From Citromicrobium sp. (lineage in GTDB: Bacteria > Pseudomonadota > Alphaproteobacteria > Sphingomonadales > Sphingomonadaceae): a stretch of DNA of 64,000 bases. This document shows positions 8,267 through 16,639 of the stretch, piece after piece. Position 1 is the first letter of the stretch. Every line of letters starts with the position of its first letter. Position numbers and translations under genes: made by a program. The notes under the pieces are model-generated. The model was not told the origin of the DNA, searched no databases, and saw only the letters and a list, made by a program, of their open reading frames with translations. The stretch is taken from contig PBYQ01000006.1 of NCBI GenBank assembly GCA_002729695.1, forward strand, positions 1 to 64,000, written 5' to 3'.

Positions 8267-9538
8267 ATGAGCAAATTGAGCGGAACGGATAGCAAGAGCA
8301 CGCTGTATTGCAGCTTCTGCGGCAAGTCGCAGCACGAAGTGCGCAAGCTGATCGCCGGGCCGACCGTCTTCATCTGCGATGAGTGTGTCGAGCTGTGCAA
8401 CGACATCATTCGCGAAGAGACCAAGGCGGGGCTGACCGGGCGCAAGGAAGGCGAAGTGCCTTCGCCGTCCGAGATTTGCGCCACGCTCAACGATTACGTC
8501 ATCGGCCAGGATCGCGCGAAGCGCGTGCTCTCGGTGGCGGTCCACAACCACTACAAGCGGCTGAAGCACGCGGGCAAGCAGGGCGACGTCGAACTGGCGA
8601 AGTCCAACATCCTGCTCGTCGGCCCGACAGGTTCGGGCAAGACGCTGCTTGCGCAAACGCTTGCGCGCACCTTCGATGTGCCGTTCACCATGGCGGACGC
8701 GACCACGCTGACCGAAGCGGGCTACGTGGGCGAGGATGTGGAGAACATCATCCTCAAGCTGCTCCAGTCGTCGGACTACAACGTCGAGAAGGCCCAGCAC
8801 GGGATCGTCTATATCGACGAGATCGACAAGATCACGCGCAAGGCGGAAAATCCCTCCATCACCCGCGATGTGTCGGGCGAAGGCGTGCAGCAGGCATTGC
8901 TCAAGCTGATGGAAGGCACCACCGCCAGCGTGCCCCCGCAGGGCGGTCGCAAGCATCCGCAGCAGGAATTCCTGCAGGTGGACACCACCAACATCCTGTT
9001 CATCTGCGGCGGCGCCTTTGCCGGCCTCGACAAGATCATCGCCGACCGCCTGCAGAAGCGCAGCATCGGTTTCGGCGCGCATGTCGCCGACCCGGACAAG
9101 CGCCGCATCGGCGAACTGCTCGAGAAGAGCGAGCCGGAAGATCTGCTGAAGTTCGGCCTGATTCCCGAATTCGTCGGCCGCCTGCCGGTGATCGCGACGC
9201 TGAACGACCTCGATGTCGATGCGCTGGTCACGATCCTGCAGGAACCGAAGAACGCGCTGATCAAGCAGTACGCCAAGCTGTTCGACCTCGAAGGCGTGGA
9301 GCTGACCTTCACCGACGACGCTTTGAAGGCGATCGCCGAGCGCGCGATCGAGCGCAAGACCGGCGCCCGTGGCCTGCGGTCGATCGTCGAGGGCCTGCTG
9401 CTCGACACGATGTACGACCTGCCCGACCTCGAAGGCTGCAACGAAGTCGTGATCGACAAGGACGTGGTCGAAGGCCGCAAGGAACCTGTCCGCGTGTTCG
9501 ATGGCGAGGGTAAGCGCACGGCGTCTGACGCCGCCTGA
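8267..9538 (+). CDS. clpX: ATP-dependent Clp protease ATP-binding subunit ClpX
   Basis: This 423-residue AAA+ unfoldase feeds substrates to ClpP. The N-terminal zinc-binding domain has four cysteines (CSFC ... CDEC, residues ~15-36). Walker A is GPTGSGKT, the pore loop is GYVGED, Walker B is IVYIDEIDK, and [13 protein letters not shown] is the family motif. The ATG at 8267 (MSKLSG) follows AGGAT closely. An upstream in-frame start exists but would add non-conserved residues. In Caulobacter, ClpXP drives cell-cycle turnover of CtrA; this window also carries chpT, part of the same circuit. Confidence 0.97.
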   Translation: MSKLSGTDSKSTLYCSFCGKSQHEVRKLIAGPTVFICDECVELCNDIIREETKAGLTGRKEGEVPSPSEICATLNDYVIGQDRAKRVLSVAVHNHYKRLKHAGKQGDVELAKSNILLVGPTGSGKTLLAQTLARTFDVPFTMADATTLTEAGYVGEDVENIILKLLQSSDYNVEKAQHGIVYIDEIDKITRKAENPSITRDVSGEGVQQALLKLMEGTTASVPPQGGRKHPQQEFLQVDTTNILFICGGAFAGLDKIIADRLQKRSIGFGAHVADPDKRRIGELLEKSEPEDLLKFGLIPEFVGRLPVIATLNDLDVDALVTILQEPKNALIKQYAKLFDLEGVELTFTDDALKAIAERAIERKTGARGLRSIVEGLLLDTMYDLPDLEGCNEVVIDKDVVEGRKEPVRVFDGEGKRTASDAA

Positions 9539-9718
9539 TTTGATCCTGTATGCACGAGTGTAGCGGCGCGGCTCGGCCCCGCGTCGCGTCTCGTGTTAAG
9601 CGAACCTGCTGCGGCCTGAGAGCTTTCTCTCTTCGCGCCGCTGCATTACCGTCGGCACAATGATTGGCCGCCATTCTCTTTTCGCTGGAATCCGCCCGTG
9701 TGCGGCACAAAAGTCCGC

Positions 9719-10582
9719 ATGAAAAGGCTCTGTCTCGCGACGGTGACGACCGACAACTATCTTGTCGGTACGCTTGTCACGCTCCACTCTTTCTTTGCGA
9801 CCAATCCCTGGTTCGATGGCGACGTGGTGCTGATAACCGAGGGGCTCAACGCATCGAGCCGGGCGCATATCGAAGCCATCGTCCCGCAGGTCCGCTATCA
9901 TGCACCGTCGGCCGATCTGAACGCGCGTCTCGACACGCTCTATGCCAGCGATCCAGAGATGGTGCGCAAGCGACCCCGTTTCCATGCGATCGAGGCGTTC
10001 CGGCTGGAGGGTTACGAGCGGGTGCTGTTCATCGACAGCGACCTGCTGTTTCGCGGATCGATCGAGGGGCTCCTGTCGCACGAAGGACAGCTCGTCGCCT
10101 GTGGGGACGGCGCTTACTACAAGGGCAAGCGGCGCAGCTGGATGCCGGATACGCAAACGATTTCCACGTTCAATTCCGGTGTGATCTCGATTGCCGGATC
10201 GCTGATCGGGGAGGGTCATTATCTGGGGCTGCTGGATCTAATCGAGGGCGGCGATCCGGAAGTGCCGATCATGCACCTGACCGACCAGCTGGTCCTCAAT
10301 ATCTACTTCGCCGGGCGAGCGAGCCTTGCGGGTCCCGAGTTCAACTACCTGTTCGTACACGAGCAGGCGATCCGCGCGACAACCGGCGTTTCGCCTGCAC
10401 AGGCGCGCGTGCTGCACTTCAATGGGCGGCACAAGCCGTGGGATGGCAATCAGGTGCTGCTGAATGGCGTGCGGCAACCCGCTTTCACGAGGGCCTGCAT
10501 CCAGTGGTACGAGGCGCTCGAGGCGTGCCTTGCTAACCTCCACCTGCAAAAGATCGGGACGACCAGCGGCCCGGCGGACTGA
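9719..10582 (+). CDS. Glycosyltransferase, family 8-like
   Basis: This soluble protein of about 287 residues has GT8 features: an N-terminal Rossmann-like start (CLATVTTDNYLVGTLVTL), a metal-binding DxD motif in VLFIDSDLLF (~105) and the C-terminal LHFNGRHKPW that in GT8 enzymes contacts metal and the sugar nucleotide. It should move a hexose from UDP- or similar sugar to an unknown acceptor, such as LPS core or an exopolysaccharide. ATG 9719 is preferred; an in-frame GTG at 9698 adds seven residues. It is a single gene between clpX and a leftward fasciclin gene. Confidence 0.82.
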   Translation: MKRLCLATVTTDNYLVGTLVTLHSFFATNPWFDGDVVLITEGLNASSRAHIEAIVPQVRYHAPSADLNARLDTLYASDPEMVRKRPRFHAIEAFRLEGYERVLFIDSDLLFRGSIEGLLSHEGQLVACGDGAYYKGKRRSWMPDTQTISTFNSGVISIAGSLIGEGHYLGLLDLIEGGDPEVPIMHLTDQLVLNIYFAGRASLAGPEFNYLFVHEQAIRATTGVSPAQARVLHFNGRHKPWDGNQVLLNGVRQPAFTRACIQWYEALEACLANLHLQKIGTTSGPAD

Positions 10583-10629
10583 CGCGACACCGGGCCACCC
10601 CTGACCCTATCCGTCGGTGACTGCGAGAC

Positions 10630-10672
10630 ACAAAGAAACCCCGCCCGGCGAGAGGACCTCTCCGAGCGGGGC
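10630..10672 (-). terminator. Rho-independent terminator of the fasciclin gene
   Basis: Read leftward, a GC-rich stem (CCCCGC..CGAGAGG paired with CCTCTC..GCGGGG, 10639-10671) is followed by TTTCTTTG. This is a good intrinsic terminator about 65 bp after the fasciclin stop codon. It may also end the rightward glycosyltransferase transcript, though no T-run lies on that side. Confidence 0.7.
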
Positions 10673-10678
10673 CCTGGT

Positions 10679-10721
10679 GCGACACCGGGCTGGGTTACCG
10701 GGGTGGAGACGCCGGTGTCGC
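10679..10721. repeat. Inverted repeat with GCGACACCGG arms
   Basis: GCGACACCGG (10679-10688) and its exact reverse complement CCGGTGTCGC (10712-10721) flank 23 bases just downstream of the fasciclin stop. The same GCGACACCGGG motif occurs again at 10584-10594, directly after the glycosyltransferase stop. The three copies bracket the terminator stem, so alternative foldings of the 3' RNA ends are possible. Confidence 0.55.
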
Positions 10722-10735
10722 TAGGGGAACTGAAA

Positions 10736-11332
10736 TCAGCTCGGCATCGAAACCGTGTCGGTTACGTGGATGACGCCATTCGACTGGAAGACGTCGGCCT
10801 GCGTCACCGTGGCCATGCCGCCCTTTTCATCGACCAGTACGACATTGCCGCCCATCATCTTGGCGGTCAGCGTGCCGCCTTCCACGGTGGTCAGCTTGGC
10901 CATGCCGCCGCCCTGCTTGATCTTCATCATCAGGTCGCTTGCCGAAACGCGGCCGGGGACGACGTGATAGGTGAGAATCTTGGTCAGCGTCGCCTTGTTC
11001 TCGGGCTTCAGCAGGGTGTCGACCGTGCCTGCGGGCAGTTTGGCGAAGGCGGCGTTGGTGGGGGCGAAGACGGTGAAGGGGCCGGGGCCGGATAGCGTAT
11101 CGACCAGTCCGGCGGCCTTCACCGCGGCGACCAGCGTGGTGTGGTCGGCGGAATTGACCGCGTTTTCGATGATATTGCGCGTCGGGTACATCGCCGCGCC
11201 GCCGACCATCACGGTGGTATCGGCGCTGGCGCTGGCCATCTCGCCGTCGTCCATCCCGTAGGAAGCGCAACCCCCGAGCAGGGCAGCGCTTGCAGCAAGC
11301 ATAAGGGCGGCTTGTGTCTTTTTGGCGAACAT
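10736..11332 (-). CDS. Fasciclin-domain lipoprotein
   Basis: This 198-residue protein begins with a lipoprotein signal peptide (LLGGC lipobox, Cys at ~22). It has one fasciclin (FAS1) domain with the landmark motifs [12 protein letters not shown] and YHVVPG and a C-terminal [13 protein letters not shown]1 domains mediate adhesion or surface binding. GAGGAG precedes the ATG by seven bases. It lies downstream of an ECF sigma/anti-sigma pair related to SigK/RskA; in Mycobacterium tuberculosis SigK/RskA control the fasciclin proteins MPT70 and MPT83, so this is the likely regulon target (inference). It has its own terminator. Confidence 0.9.
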   Translation of the reverse strand: MFAKKTQAALMLAASAALLGGCASYGMDDGEMASASADTTVMVGGAAMYPTRNIIENAVNSADHTTLVAAVKAAGLVDTLSGPGPFTVFAPTNAAFAKLPAGTVDTLLKPENKATLTKILTYHVVPGRVSASDLMMKIKQGGGMAKLTTVEGGTLTAKMMGGNVVLVDEKGGMATVTQADVFQSNGVIHVTDTVSMPS

Positions 11333-11354
11333 CGTCGATCTCCTCTTTCAACAG

Positions 11355-11381
11355 GTCTCTGTCCCGTCGGTGAGGAGTTAC
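11355..11381 (-). promoter_or_regulatory. Possible ECF-sigma promoter of the fasciclin gene
   Basis: On the leftward strand GTAACT (11376-11381) resembles the AAC-containing -35 elements of ECF sigma factors. It lies about 45 bp before the fasciclin start, with the -10 region near 11355-11360. No second copy was found in front of the sigma gene, so this is weakly supported. Confidence 0.25.
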
Positions 11382-11447
11382 GAAGCACGCCGCGCCACGG
11401 ATGCAGCGCGACGCAGAATTTTTTGCAGGGTCAGGTTTTTTTCAGCT

Positions 11448-12209
11448 TCAGGTTTTTTGCAGTGTACCTTCGGCCACGACCGGGCCGGGCGCGGACTTGT
11501 CGGGTGCGCCGCCGAGCGGTTCGCGGCTGAGCAGGATCTGCGCCCCATCGCGCATCGATTGCGCCAGCCCTGCGTCGAGGTGGACCCGCTTCTGCGTTCC
11601 CGGAGCGACAACGCCCAGCGACTGCACCTGTGCGCCTTCACCTGGAGGCACAAGCCACAGCTCGTGATCGTGGACCCCGTCGGCGGTCAGTCCATCGGCA
11701 GCCACCAGCATATCGTCGCGCTCCGGCAGGAAGGTGACGCCGATGCGCAGCGGCGTATCCGCAATCGGGATCGACGCGACCAGTGGCGGGGCATCCGGAG
11801 CCGGAGCAGGCCGATCGTCCACCGTGTTCGCGACCGGCACGAACAGCAGCGCGAGCGCGGCGACAGCAGCGACCGCGCTGCCCGCAGCGATCCGCTGCCA
11901 CAGCGTCACACGCCGTTGGAGGATTACCACGGGGCTGTCCTTCTCGGCAGCTTCCGCCAGCTCGCTCGCGATGCGATCCCACACCTCGGGCGAGGGGGCG
12001 GCGTCTGCGACGTCGTCGAGCAGCGGCATCAAGTGCTGCTCCCACCGGGAAACCAGCCCGGCAAAGGCAGGCTCGTTCGCCATGCGTCCGCGCGCGGCGA
12101 GCAGCTCCTCGCCTTCGAGCAGGCCCATCGCGTACTCGGCGGCAAGGCGCTCGTCGCCCTCCAGCTCGGGGCCGGTCATTTCGGGTCCGTTGAGATCATC
12201 GGCGCTCAT
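11448..12209 (-). CDS. RskA-like anti-sigma factor
   Basis: This 253-residue membrane protein should hold the neighbouring ECF sigma factor inactive. Residues ~1-85 form a helical cytoplasmic anti-sigma domain, one transmembrane segment follows (~95-115, AAVAALALLFVPVA), then an external RskA-type domain with HELWLVPPGEG and QSLGVV. The ATG at 12209 overlaps the sigma stop as ATGA, which favours it over an open frame six codons longer. Release probably needs regulated proteolysis, as for RskA (known for the family). The fasciclin gene follows 115 bp downstream. Confidence 0.88.
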   Translation of the reverse strand: MSADDLNGPEMTGPELEGDERLAAEYAMGLLEGEELLAARGRMANEPAFAGLVSRWEQHLMPLLDDVADAAPSPEVWDRIASELAEAAEKDSPVVILQRRVTLWQRIAAGSAVAAVAALALLFVPVANTVDDRPAPAPDAPPLVASIPIADTPLRIGVTFLPERDDMLVAADGLTADGVHDHELWLVPPGEGAQVQSLGVVAPGTQKRVHLDAGLAQSMRDGAQILLSREPLGGAPDKSAPGPVVAEGTLQKT

Positions 12210-12775
12210 TCGCCGCGCTCCATGCAATCGCGCAGGCGCGCCAGCCCGCGCCTGATCCAGCTTTTCATCGTGCCAAGTGGCACATCGCTTCGTTCCGCCA
12301 GCTCGGCGTAAGTATATCCGTCGAGGAAGGCGGTGCGGATCGCCCCGCGCTGCGGTTCGTCGAGATGATCGAGGCAGATGTGGACCCGCGCGGACCGTTC
12401 GGCGTCGATCAGCATCGCGTCGGCGGCCGGAGCGTCATCGGGCAGCTCGTTGGCCGTCTCGACCGGAACCGCACCGCGCCGCACCTTGCCCGTGCGCAGG
12501 CGATCGACCGCGCGGTTGCGCGCGAAGGTCGCCAGCCACGCGATCGGGCTGGCGCGCTTGGCGTCGTAGCGTGCGGCGTTGCGCCAGAGAGTGATATAAA
12601 CGTCCTGCAAGGCGTCTTCGGCTTCTTTCCTGTCGTGCAAGATACGCAGGCAGATCCCGAAAAGCTTCACATTGGTGAGGCGATAGACAACTTCCAGCGC
12701 GTCGCGATCGCCGGCGGCCAGCCGATCCATCGCCGCTATCAGGCGGTTTCTGGCCTCGGGGCTCGATTCCTGCAT
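12206..12775 (-). CDS. ECF-family RNA polymerase sigma factor (SigK-like)
   Basis: This 189-residue sigma-70 family protein contains region 2 (residues ~25-95; EDALQDVYITLWRNA, then WLATFARNRAVDRLR) and region 4 (~130-180; TYAELAERSDVPLGTMKSWIRRGL). It lacks regions 1 and 3, as ECF factors do. The 4-bp overlap with the anti-sigma gene implies translational coupling. It starts four bases after the stop of the CDF exporter gene, so all three genes may share a transcript. Confidence 0.92.
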   Translation of the reverse strand: MQESSPEARNRLIAAMDRLAAGDRDALEVVYRLTNVKLFGICLRILHDRKEAEDALQDVYITLWRNAARYDAKRASPIAWLATFARNRAVDRLRTGKVRRGAVPVETANELPDDAPAADAMLIDAERSARVHICLDHLDEPQRGAIRTAFLDGYTYAELAERSDVPLGTMKSWIRRGLARLRDCMERGE

Positions 12776-12779
12776 TCGA

Positions 12780-13697
12780 TCAACATCCCGCCTTGCAATC
12801 GCGCGTGCGCTCTATCTGCAAGGTGGTGTGGCCGATTTGGTGATCGTGCGAAAGCCTTTGTGCGAGTTGCGCGATGAACGCGTCGCCGGGATGGCCATCG
12901 GGCATCACCAGATGCGCGGTCAGCGCGGTCTCGGTCGTCGACATCGGCCAGATGTGCAGGTCGTGCACCTCGGCAACGCCGGGCTCGCGTTCCAGCGCCG
13001 CGCGCACGGCGGATTCATCGACCCCATCGGGAACGGCGTTGAGGCCGAGCTTCAAACTGTCGCGCGCCAGCCCCCACGTCCCCCAGCCGATCACCGCGAG
13101 GATGACGAGACTGGTCACGGGATCGAGCCACACTGCGCCGGTCAGCAGGATCGCGACGCCGGCGATCACCACCCCGACCGATACCAGCGCATCCGCGGCC
13201 ATGTGCAGGAACGCGCCGCGTATGTTGAGATCGTCCTTGCGCCCGCGCACGAACAGCAGAGCGGTGACGGTGTTGATGACGATGCCGACGCCGGCGACCC
13301 AGATCATCGTCCAGCCTTCGGGCTCCACCGGGTTCATGAGGCGGTCGATCGTTTCGAACAGGATCGCGCCGATGGCGATCATCAGCAGCGCGGCATTGGC
13401 CAGTGCGGCGAGGATGGTGGAGCTTTTCAGACCATAGGTGAACCTGGGGGAGGGCGGCCGCTTGGCCGCCGCAGCCGCGCCCCAGGCAATCAGCAGGCCG
13501 AGCACGTCGGACAGGTTATGGCCCGCATCCGCGACCAGCGCCATCGAGCCGGAAATATAGCCGAACGCCGCCTCGACCGCGACGAACGCGGTGTTGAGCG
13601 CAATGCCGATGGCGAACGCGCGCCCGAAGTCGGCGGGTGCGTGGGAGTGCCCGTGCGCGTGGCCATGGTCGTGGCCGTGTGAATGATCGTGACCCAA
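12780..13697 (-). CDS. Cation diffusion facilitator (CzcD/ZitB-type metal exporter)
   Basis: This 305-residue inner-membrane antiporter should export Zn2+ or similar divalent metals for protons. The N-terminus is a histidine-rich metal ligand loop (GHDHSHGHDHGHAHGHSH). Six membrane segments follow, with the two HxxxD metal sites in TM2 (ADAGHNLSD) and TM5 (LHMAADALVS), then a cytoplasmic C-terminal domain (VHDLHIWPMS). The C-terminus ends CKAGC. It heads a tight leftward cluster with the sigma/anti-sigma pair. An AT-rich dyad about 93 bp upstream may bind its regulator. Confidence 0.93.
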   Translation of the reverse strand: MGHDHSHGHDHGHAHGHSHAPADFGRAFAIGIALNTAFVAVEAAFGYISGSMALVADAGHNLSDVLGLLIAWGAAAAAKRPPSPRFTYGLKSSTILAALANAALLMIAIGAILFETIDRLMNPVEPEGWTMIWVAGVGIVINTVTALLFVRGRKDDLNIRGAFLHMAADALVSVGVVIAGVAILLTGAVWLDPVTSLVILAVIGWGTWGLARDSLKLGLNAVPDGVDESAVRAALEREPGVAEVHDLHIWPMSTTETALTAHLVMPDGHPGDAFIAQLAQRLSHDHQIGHTTLQIERTRDCKAGC

Positions 13698-13789
13698 TGT
13701 GCCCCCTTGTCGTCGCGACCGATCGCGGGAAAATACCCGCGCCTCCTATCGCGCCTAAGCCGCTCATCCAAACTTTTTCTATGTTTTCA

Positions 13790-13831
13790 ATATGATATGC
13801 CATACCATAACGAATGGATAGCATATCATAT
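13790..13831. promoter_or_regulatory. AT-rich dyad, candidate operator upstream of the CDF gene
   Basis: ATATGATATGC (13790-13800) and its exact reverse complement GCATATCATAT (13821-13831) form an 11-bp perfect inverted repeat with a 20-base spacer that itself contains CCAT...ATGG. The stretch 13770-13835 is markedly AT-rich against its surroundings. The position suits a metal-responsive repressor such as an ArsR/SmtB or MerR type, but no such gene lies nearby. The rest of 13698-13789 shows no gene. Confidence 0.5.
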
Positions 13832-13991
13832 CATCGCTTGGCGGACCGACAAGTATCGGATGTTGCTCGCTATTCGGCGGGCGCGTTCACGACGTTCAGG
13901 TCGACCAGCCCGTAAATCCATTCGAGCAGGCCAAACTGCGATATCTGCTCCAAAGTCGAGTCATGCGCTCCGAATCGGAGCGCGAAGCAGG
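13832..13991 (-). other. Intergenic stretch with a short open frame after mtgA
   Basis: No gene is certain here. On the leftward strand a frame ends at the TAG at 13870-13872 and reads, near its end, QFGLLEWIYGLVDLN, an amphipathic protein-like sequence. It runs back about 40 codons to a TGA inside the mtgA end and has no ATG; a TTG could start a 27-residue peptide. It may be a micro-protein, a remnant of a longer gene, or chance. Confidence 0.25.
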
Positions 13992-14663
13992 CTATTCATA
14001 CACGCACGCGTCGAGGCCCTCGCGCGCCATTGTGCCGACAGATCGCGCCATGCGGTCGCCGTGGCGGCGCAGCCAGCCTTGCGGGTTCTTGACCTCGCGC
14101 TTCTTGGGGCTGGGCAGGGCGACGGCCATGCGCGCCGCCTCGCTCGGCGTCAGGCGATCCGCGCCGTGGCCGAAATAGCGCAGCGATCCGGCCTGTACTC
14201 CGTAAGTGCCGATGCCCGTTTCGGCGACGTTGAGATAGACTTCCATGATCCGCCGCTTGGGCCACAGGTTCTCGATCAGCACGGTGAACCACGCCTCCAG
14301 CCCTTTGCGGAAGAAGCCGCCGCCCTGCCACAGGAACACGTTCTTGGCGGTCTGCTGGCTGATCGTGGAGCCGCCGCGCAGCTTCTTGCCCTTGAGGTTG
14401 TTTTCCATCGCCGCCTGCATCGCGGCGTAGTCGAACCCGTTGTGCTCGCAGAAGTTCTGGTCTTCCGCCGCGATCACCGCGCGGACCATGTTGCGGTCGA
14501 TATCGTCGAGGCTGCGCCAGTCCTTCGAATAGCCGTTCTCGTCCAGCGCCATCGTCCAGGTGACAGGCACGGGCACGAAGCGGAACGCAATCGTCATGAA
14601 CAGGCTGAGCCCGATGAAGGTTGCGACCAGCGCGGTGAGGATCTGGAGGGCACGAAAGAACAC
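13992..14663 (-). CDS. mtgA: Monofunctional peptidoglycan transglycosylase
   Basis: This 223-residue inner-membrane enzyme polymerises lipid II glycan strands without a transpeptidase domain. It has one N-terminal membrane anchor (~10-30) and a GT51 domain carrying the catalytic motif AAEDQNFCEHNG (~65-76), GGSTISQQTAKN and a later EVYLN(V)AE motif. The length is usual for MtgA. It is transcribed leftward, divergent from the SDR gene. Confidence 0.95.
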   Translation of the reverse strand: MFFRALQILTALVATFIGLSLFMTIAFRFVPVPVTWTMALDENGYSKDWRSLDDIDRNMVRAVIAAEDQNFCEHNGFDYAAMQAAMENNLKGKKLRGGSTISQQTAKNVFLWQGGGFFRKGLEAWFTVLIENLWPKRRIMEVYLNVAETGIGTYGVQAGSLRYFGHGADRLTPSEAARMAVALPSPKKREVKNPQGWLRRHGDRMARSVGTMAREGLDACVYE

Positions 14664-14787
14664 GGGCGGCTATTTAGGGGGTGCGCCGCGCGCCGACAAT
14701 CGTCCGGTTTCCTTACGACGCAATATGGCGCAGCGCCTTTCGCCGCCTACATAGCTGCGGGTAAGCAATCCACGAAAGGCACGGCGC

Positions 14788-15531
14788 ATGAAGATTTCCG
14801 GCAACACCATCCTGATCACCGGCGGCGGCAGCGGGATCGGGCGCGAGCTTGCCCGCAAGTGGCACGATCTTGGCAACACCGTCATCGTCGCGGGACGGAC
14901 GCTCGACTCGCTCGAAGAGACCGCCGCGGGCTATGAGAATATCCATCCCGTAACCCTCGACGTCGCCCAGCCCGACGACGTGGAGCGGTTCGCGAAGGAG
15001 ATCGTCGAGCGCTTCCCCGCATTGAACGTCCTGTTCAACAACGCCGGGATCATGAAATACGAGGATATCACCGCATCGCGCGACCTTTCCGATGCGACGG
15101 CGGAGGTGACGATCAACCTGCTCGGCCCGATCCGGCTGACCGATGCGCTGATCGATCATCTCAAGACCCGCGACGATGCTGTGATCGTCAACGTGACCTC
15201 GGGCCTCGCCTTCGTTCCGCAGCCCAAGGCATCGACCTACTCCGCCACAAAGGCGGCGCTGCACAGCTACACGCTGTCGCTGCGCCAGCAGCTCAAGGGC
15301 AGCATCGAGGTGATCGAGCTGGCCCCGCCGGGCGTGCAGACCGAACTGACCCCGGGCCAGTCGGAGCGTGAAGGGTACATGCCGCTGGGCGCCTATATCG
15401 AAGAGGTGATGTCGCTGTTCCAGCAGCAGCCCACCCCGCAAGAGGTCTGCGTGGAGTTCGTCCGCCCGTTCCGCAACGCGGAGAAAGACGGCAAGGTCGA
15501 CGACTTCATGGAAATGCTCGCCAACCGCTGA
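14788..15531 (+). CDS. Short-chain dehydrogenase/reductase (DltE-like)
   Basis: This 247-residue NAD(P)-dependent oxidoreductase has the Rossmann motif GGGSGIG (residues 12-18), NNAG (~90) and a catalytic Ser plus YSATK (~153-157), all typical of classical SDRs. The tail QLKGSIEVIELAPPGVQTEL is like DltE/oxidoreductase relatives. The substrate is unknown. It is a single gene with its own upstream region shared with divergent mtgA, and it ends just before a strong hairpin. Confidence 0.88.
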   Translation: MKISGNTILITGGGSGIGRELARKWHDLGNTVIVAGRTLDSLEETAAGYENIHPVTLDVAQPDDVERFAKEIVERFPALNVLFNNAGIMKYEDITASRDLSDATAEVTINLLGPIRLTDALIDHLKTRDDAVIVNVTSGLAFVPQPKASTYSATKAALHSYTLSLRQQLKGSIEVIELAPPGVQTELTPGQSEREGYMPLGAYIEEVMSLFQQQPTPQEVCVEFVRPFRNAEKDGKVDDFMEMLANR

Positions 15532-15538
15532 CACGAAA

Positions 15539-15570
15539 AACGCCGCCCTGCACGATGGCGGGGCGGCGTT
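15539..15570 (-). terminator. Terminator between the SDR gene and rpoH
   Basis: AACGCCGCCC (15539-15548) and GGGCGGCGTT (15561-15570) pair perfectly. Read leftward the stem is followed by TTTCGT after its own TT, giving a T-rich end, so it is a good terminator for rpoH. The convergent SDR gene probably also ends here, with a weaker T-tract. Confidence 0.8.
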
Positions 15571-15599
15571 CTGTCTTGCCGGTGGCTATCCGAGGCGGG

Positions 15600-16505
15600 T
15601 TACGCCGCGATAGCCATCATCTTGTCGCTCGCGATGCGCTGCATCGCTTTCTGCAGCTTCTCGAACGCGCGCACTTCGATCTGGCGGATCCGTTCGCGCG
15701 ACACGTCATAGACCTTACTCAGCTCTTCGAGCGTCTGCGGGTCTTCGGTCAGGCGACGCTCCGTGAGGATGTGCTTCTCGCGATCGTTGAGCGAATCCAT
15801 CGCCTCCAGCAGCATTTCGTGGCGCACCTGCGCCTCCTGCGTTTCGGCGGTGGTCTCGTCCTGCAGCGGGCGATCGTCGGTCAGCCAGTCCTGCCACTGG
15901 CTGGCGTTCTCTTCCTCGCCGCGCATCGACACGTTGAGCGAGCTGTCGCCGCCCATCAGCATCCGGCGGTTCATGTTGATCACTTCCTGCTCGGGCACGC
16001 CCAAGTCGGTCGCGATCTTCTTCACATCGTCGGGGTGCAGATCGGTGTCTTCGTACGCGTCGAGGTTCTTCTTCATCCGCCGCAGGTTGAAGAACAGCTT
16101 CTTCTGCGCGGCGGTGGTGCCCATCTTCACGAGGCTCCACGAGCGCAGGATATATTCCTGGATGCTCGCCTTGATCCACCACATCGCGTAGGTCGCGAGG
16201 CGGAAGCCGCGATCGGGTTCGAACTTCTTGACGCCCTGCATCAACCCGACGTTCCCTTCGGAAATCAGGTCGGACACAGGCAGGCCATAGCCGCGATAGC
16301 CCATCGCGATCTTTGCCACGAGCCGCAGGTGGCTCGACACGAGCTGTGCCGCCGCCTCGGGATCTTCGTGTTCTTCGTACCGCTTGGCGAGCATGTATTC
16401 CTGCTCAGCCGTCAGCACGGGGAATTTCTTGATTTCCGACAAATAGCGGTTGAGGCTCTGCTCTCCGCCCAGTGCCGGGATGGCTACTGCCTTGCTTTTA
16501 CTCAC
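15600..16505 (-). CDS. rpoH: RNA polymerase sigma-32 factor (heat shock)
   Basis: This 301-residue sigma factor directs heat-shock transcription. Region 2 (LISEGNVGLMQGVKKFEP, then FRLATYAMWWIKASIQEYI) is followed by the RpoH box region QKKLFFNLRR and a region 4 ending DVSRERIRQIEVRAFEKLQ. The start is GTG at 16505 with AGGGA seven bases upstream, giving MSKSKAV. Alphaproteobacteria often have two rpoH genes; only one is in the window. A promoter matching the alphaproteobacterial RpoH consensus lies before clpB at 61382. Confidence 0.96.
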   Translation of the reverse strand: MSKSKAVAIPALGGEQSLNRYLSEIKKFPVLTAEQEYMLAKRYEEHEDPEAAAQLVSSHLRLVAKIAMGYRGYGLPVSDLISEGNVGLMQGVKKFEPDRGFRLATYAMWWIKASIQEYILRSWSLVKMGTTAAQKKLFFNLRRMKKNLDAYEDTDLHPDDVKKIATDLGVPEQEVINMNRRMLMGGDSSLNVSMRGEEENASQWQDWLTDDRPLQDETTAETQEAQVRHEMLLEAMDSLNDREKHILTERRLTEDPQTLEELSKVYDVSRERIRQIEVRAFEKLQKAMQRIASDKMMAIAA

Positions 16506-16639
16506 TTCGTCCCTAACCTTTCTGTGTCAGCCCATCCCCCCGTTTGGGACCCGAACCCCTGCTGGGCATTCGGGATGCTTGGGCCACACCTTTCCATATA
16601 GGCCGCTTTCCAGAATTTTTCGAGTTCTGTTCATCGATT

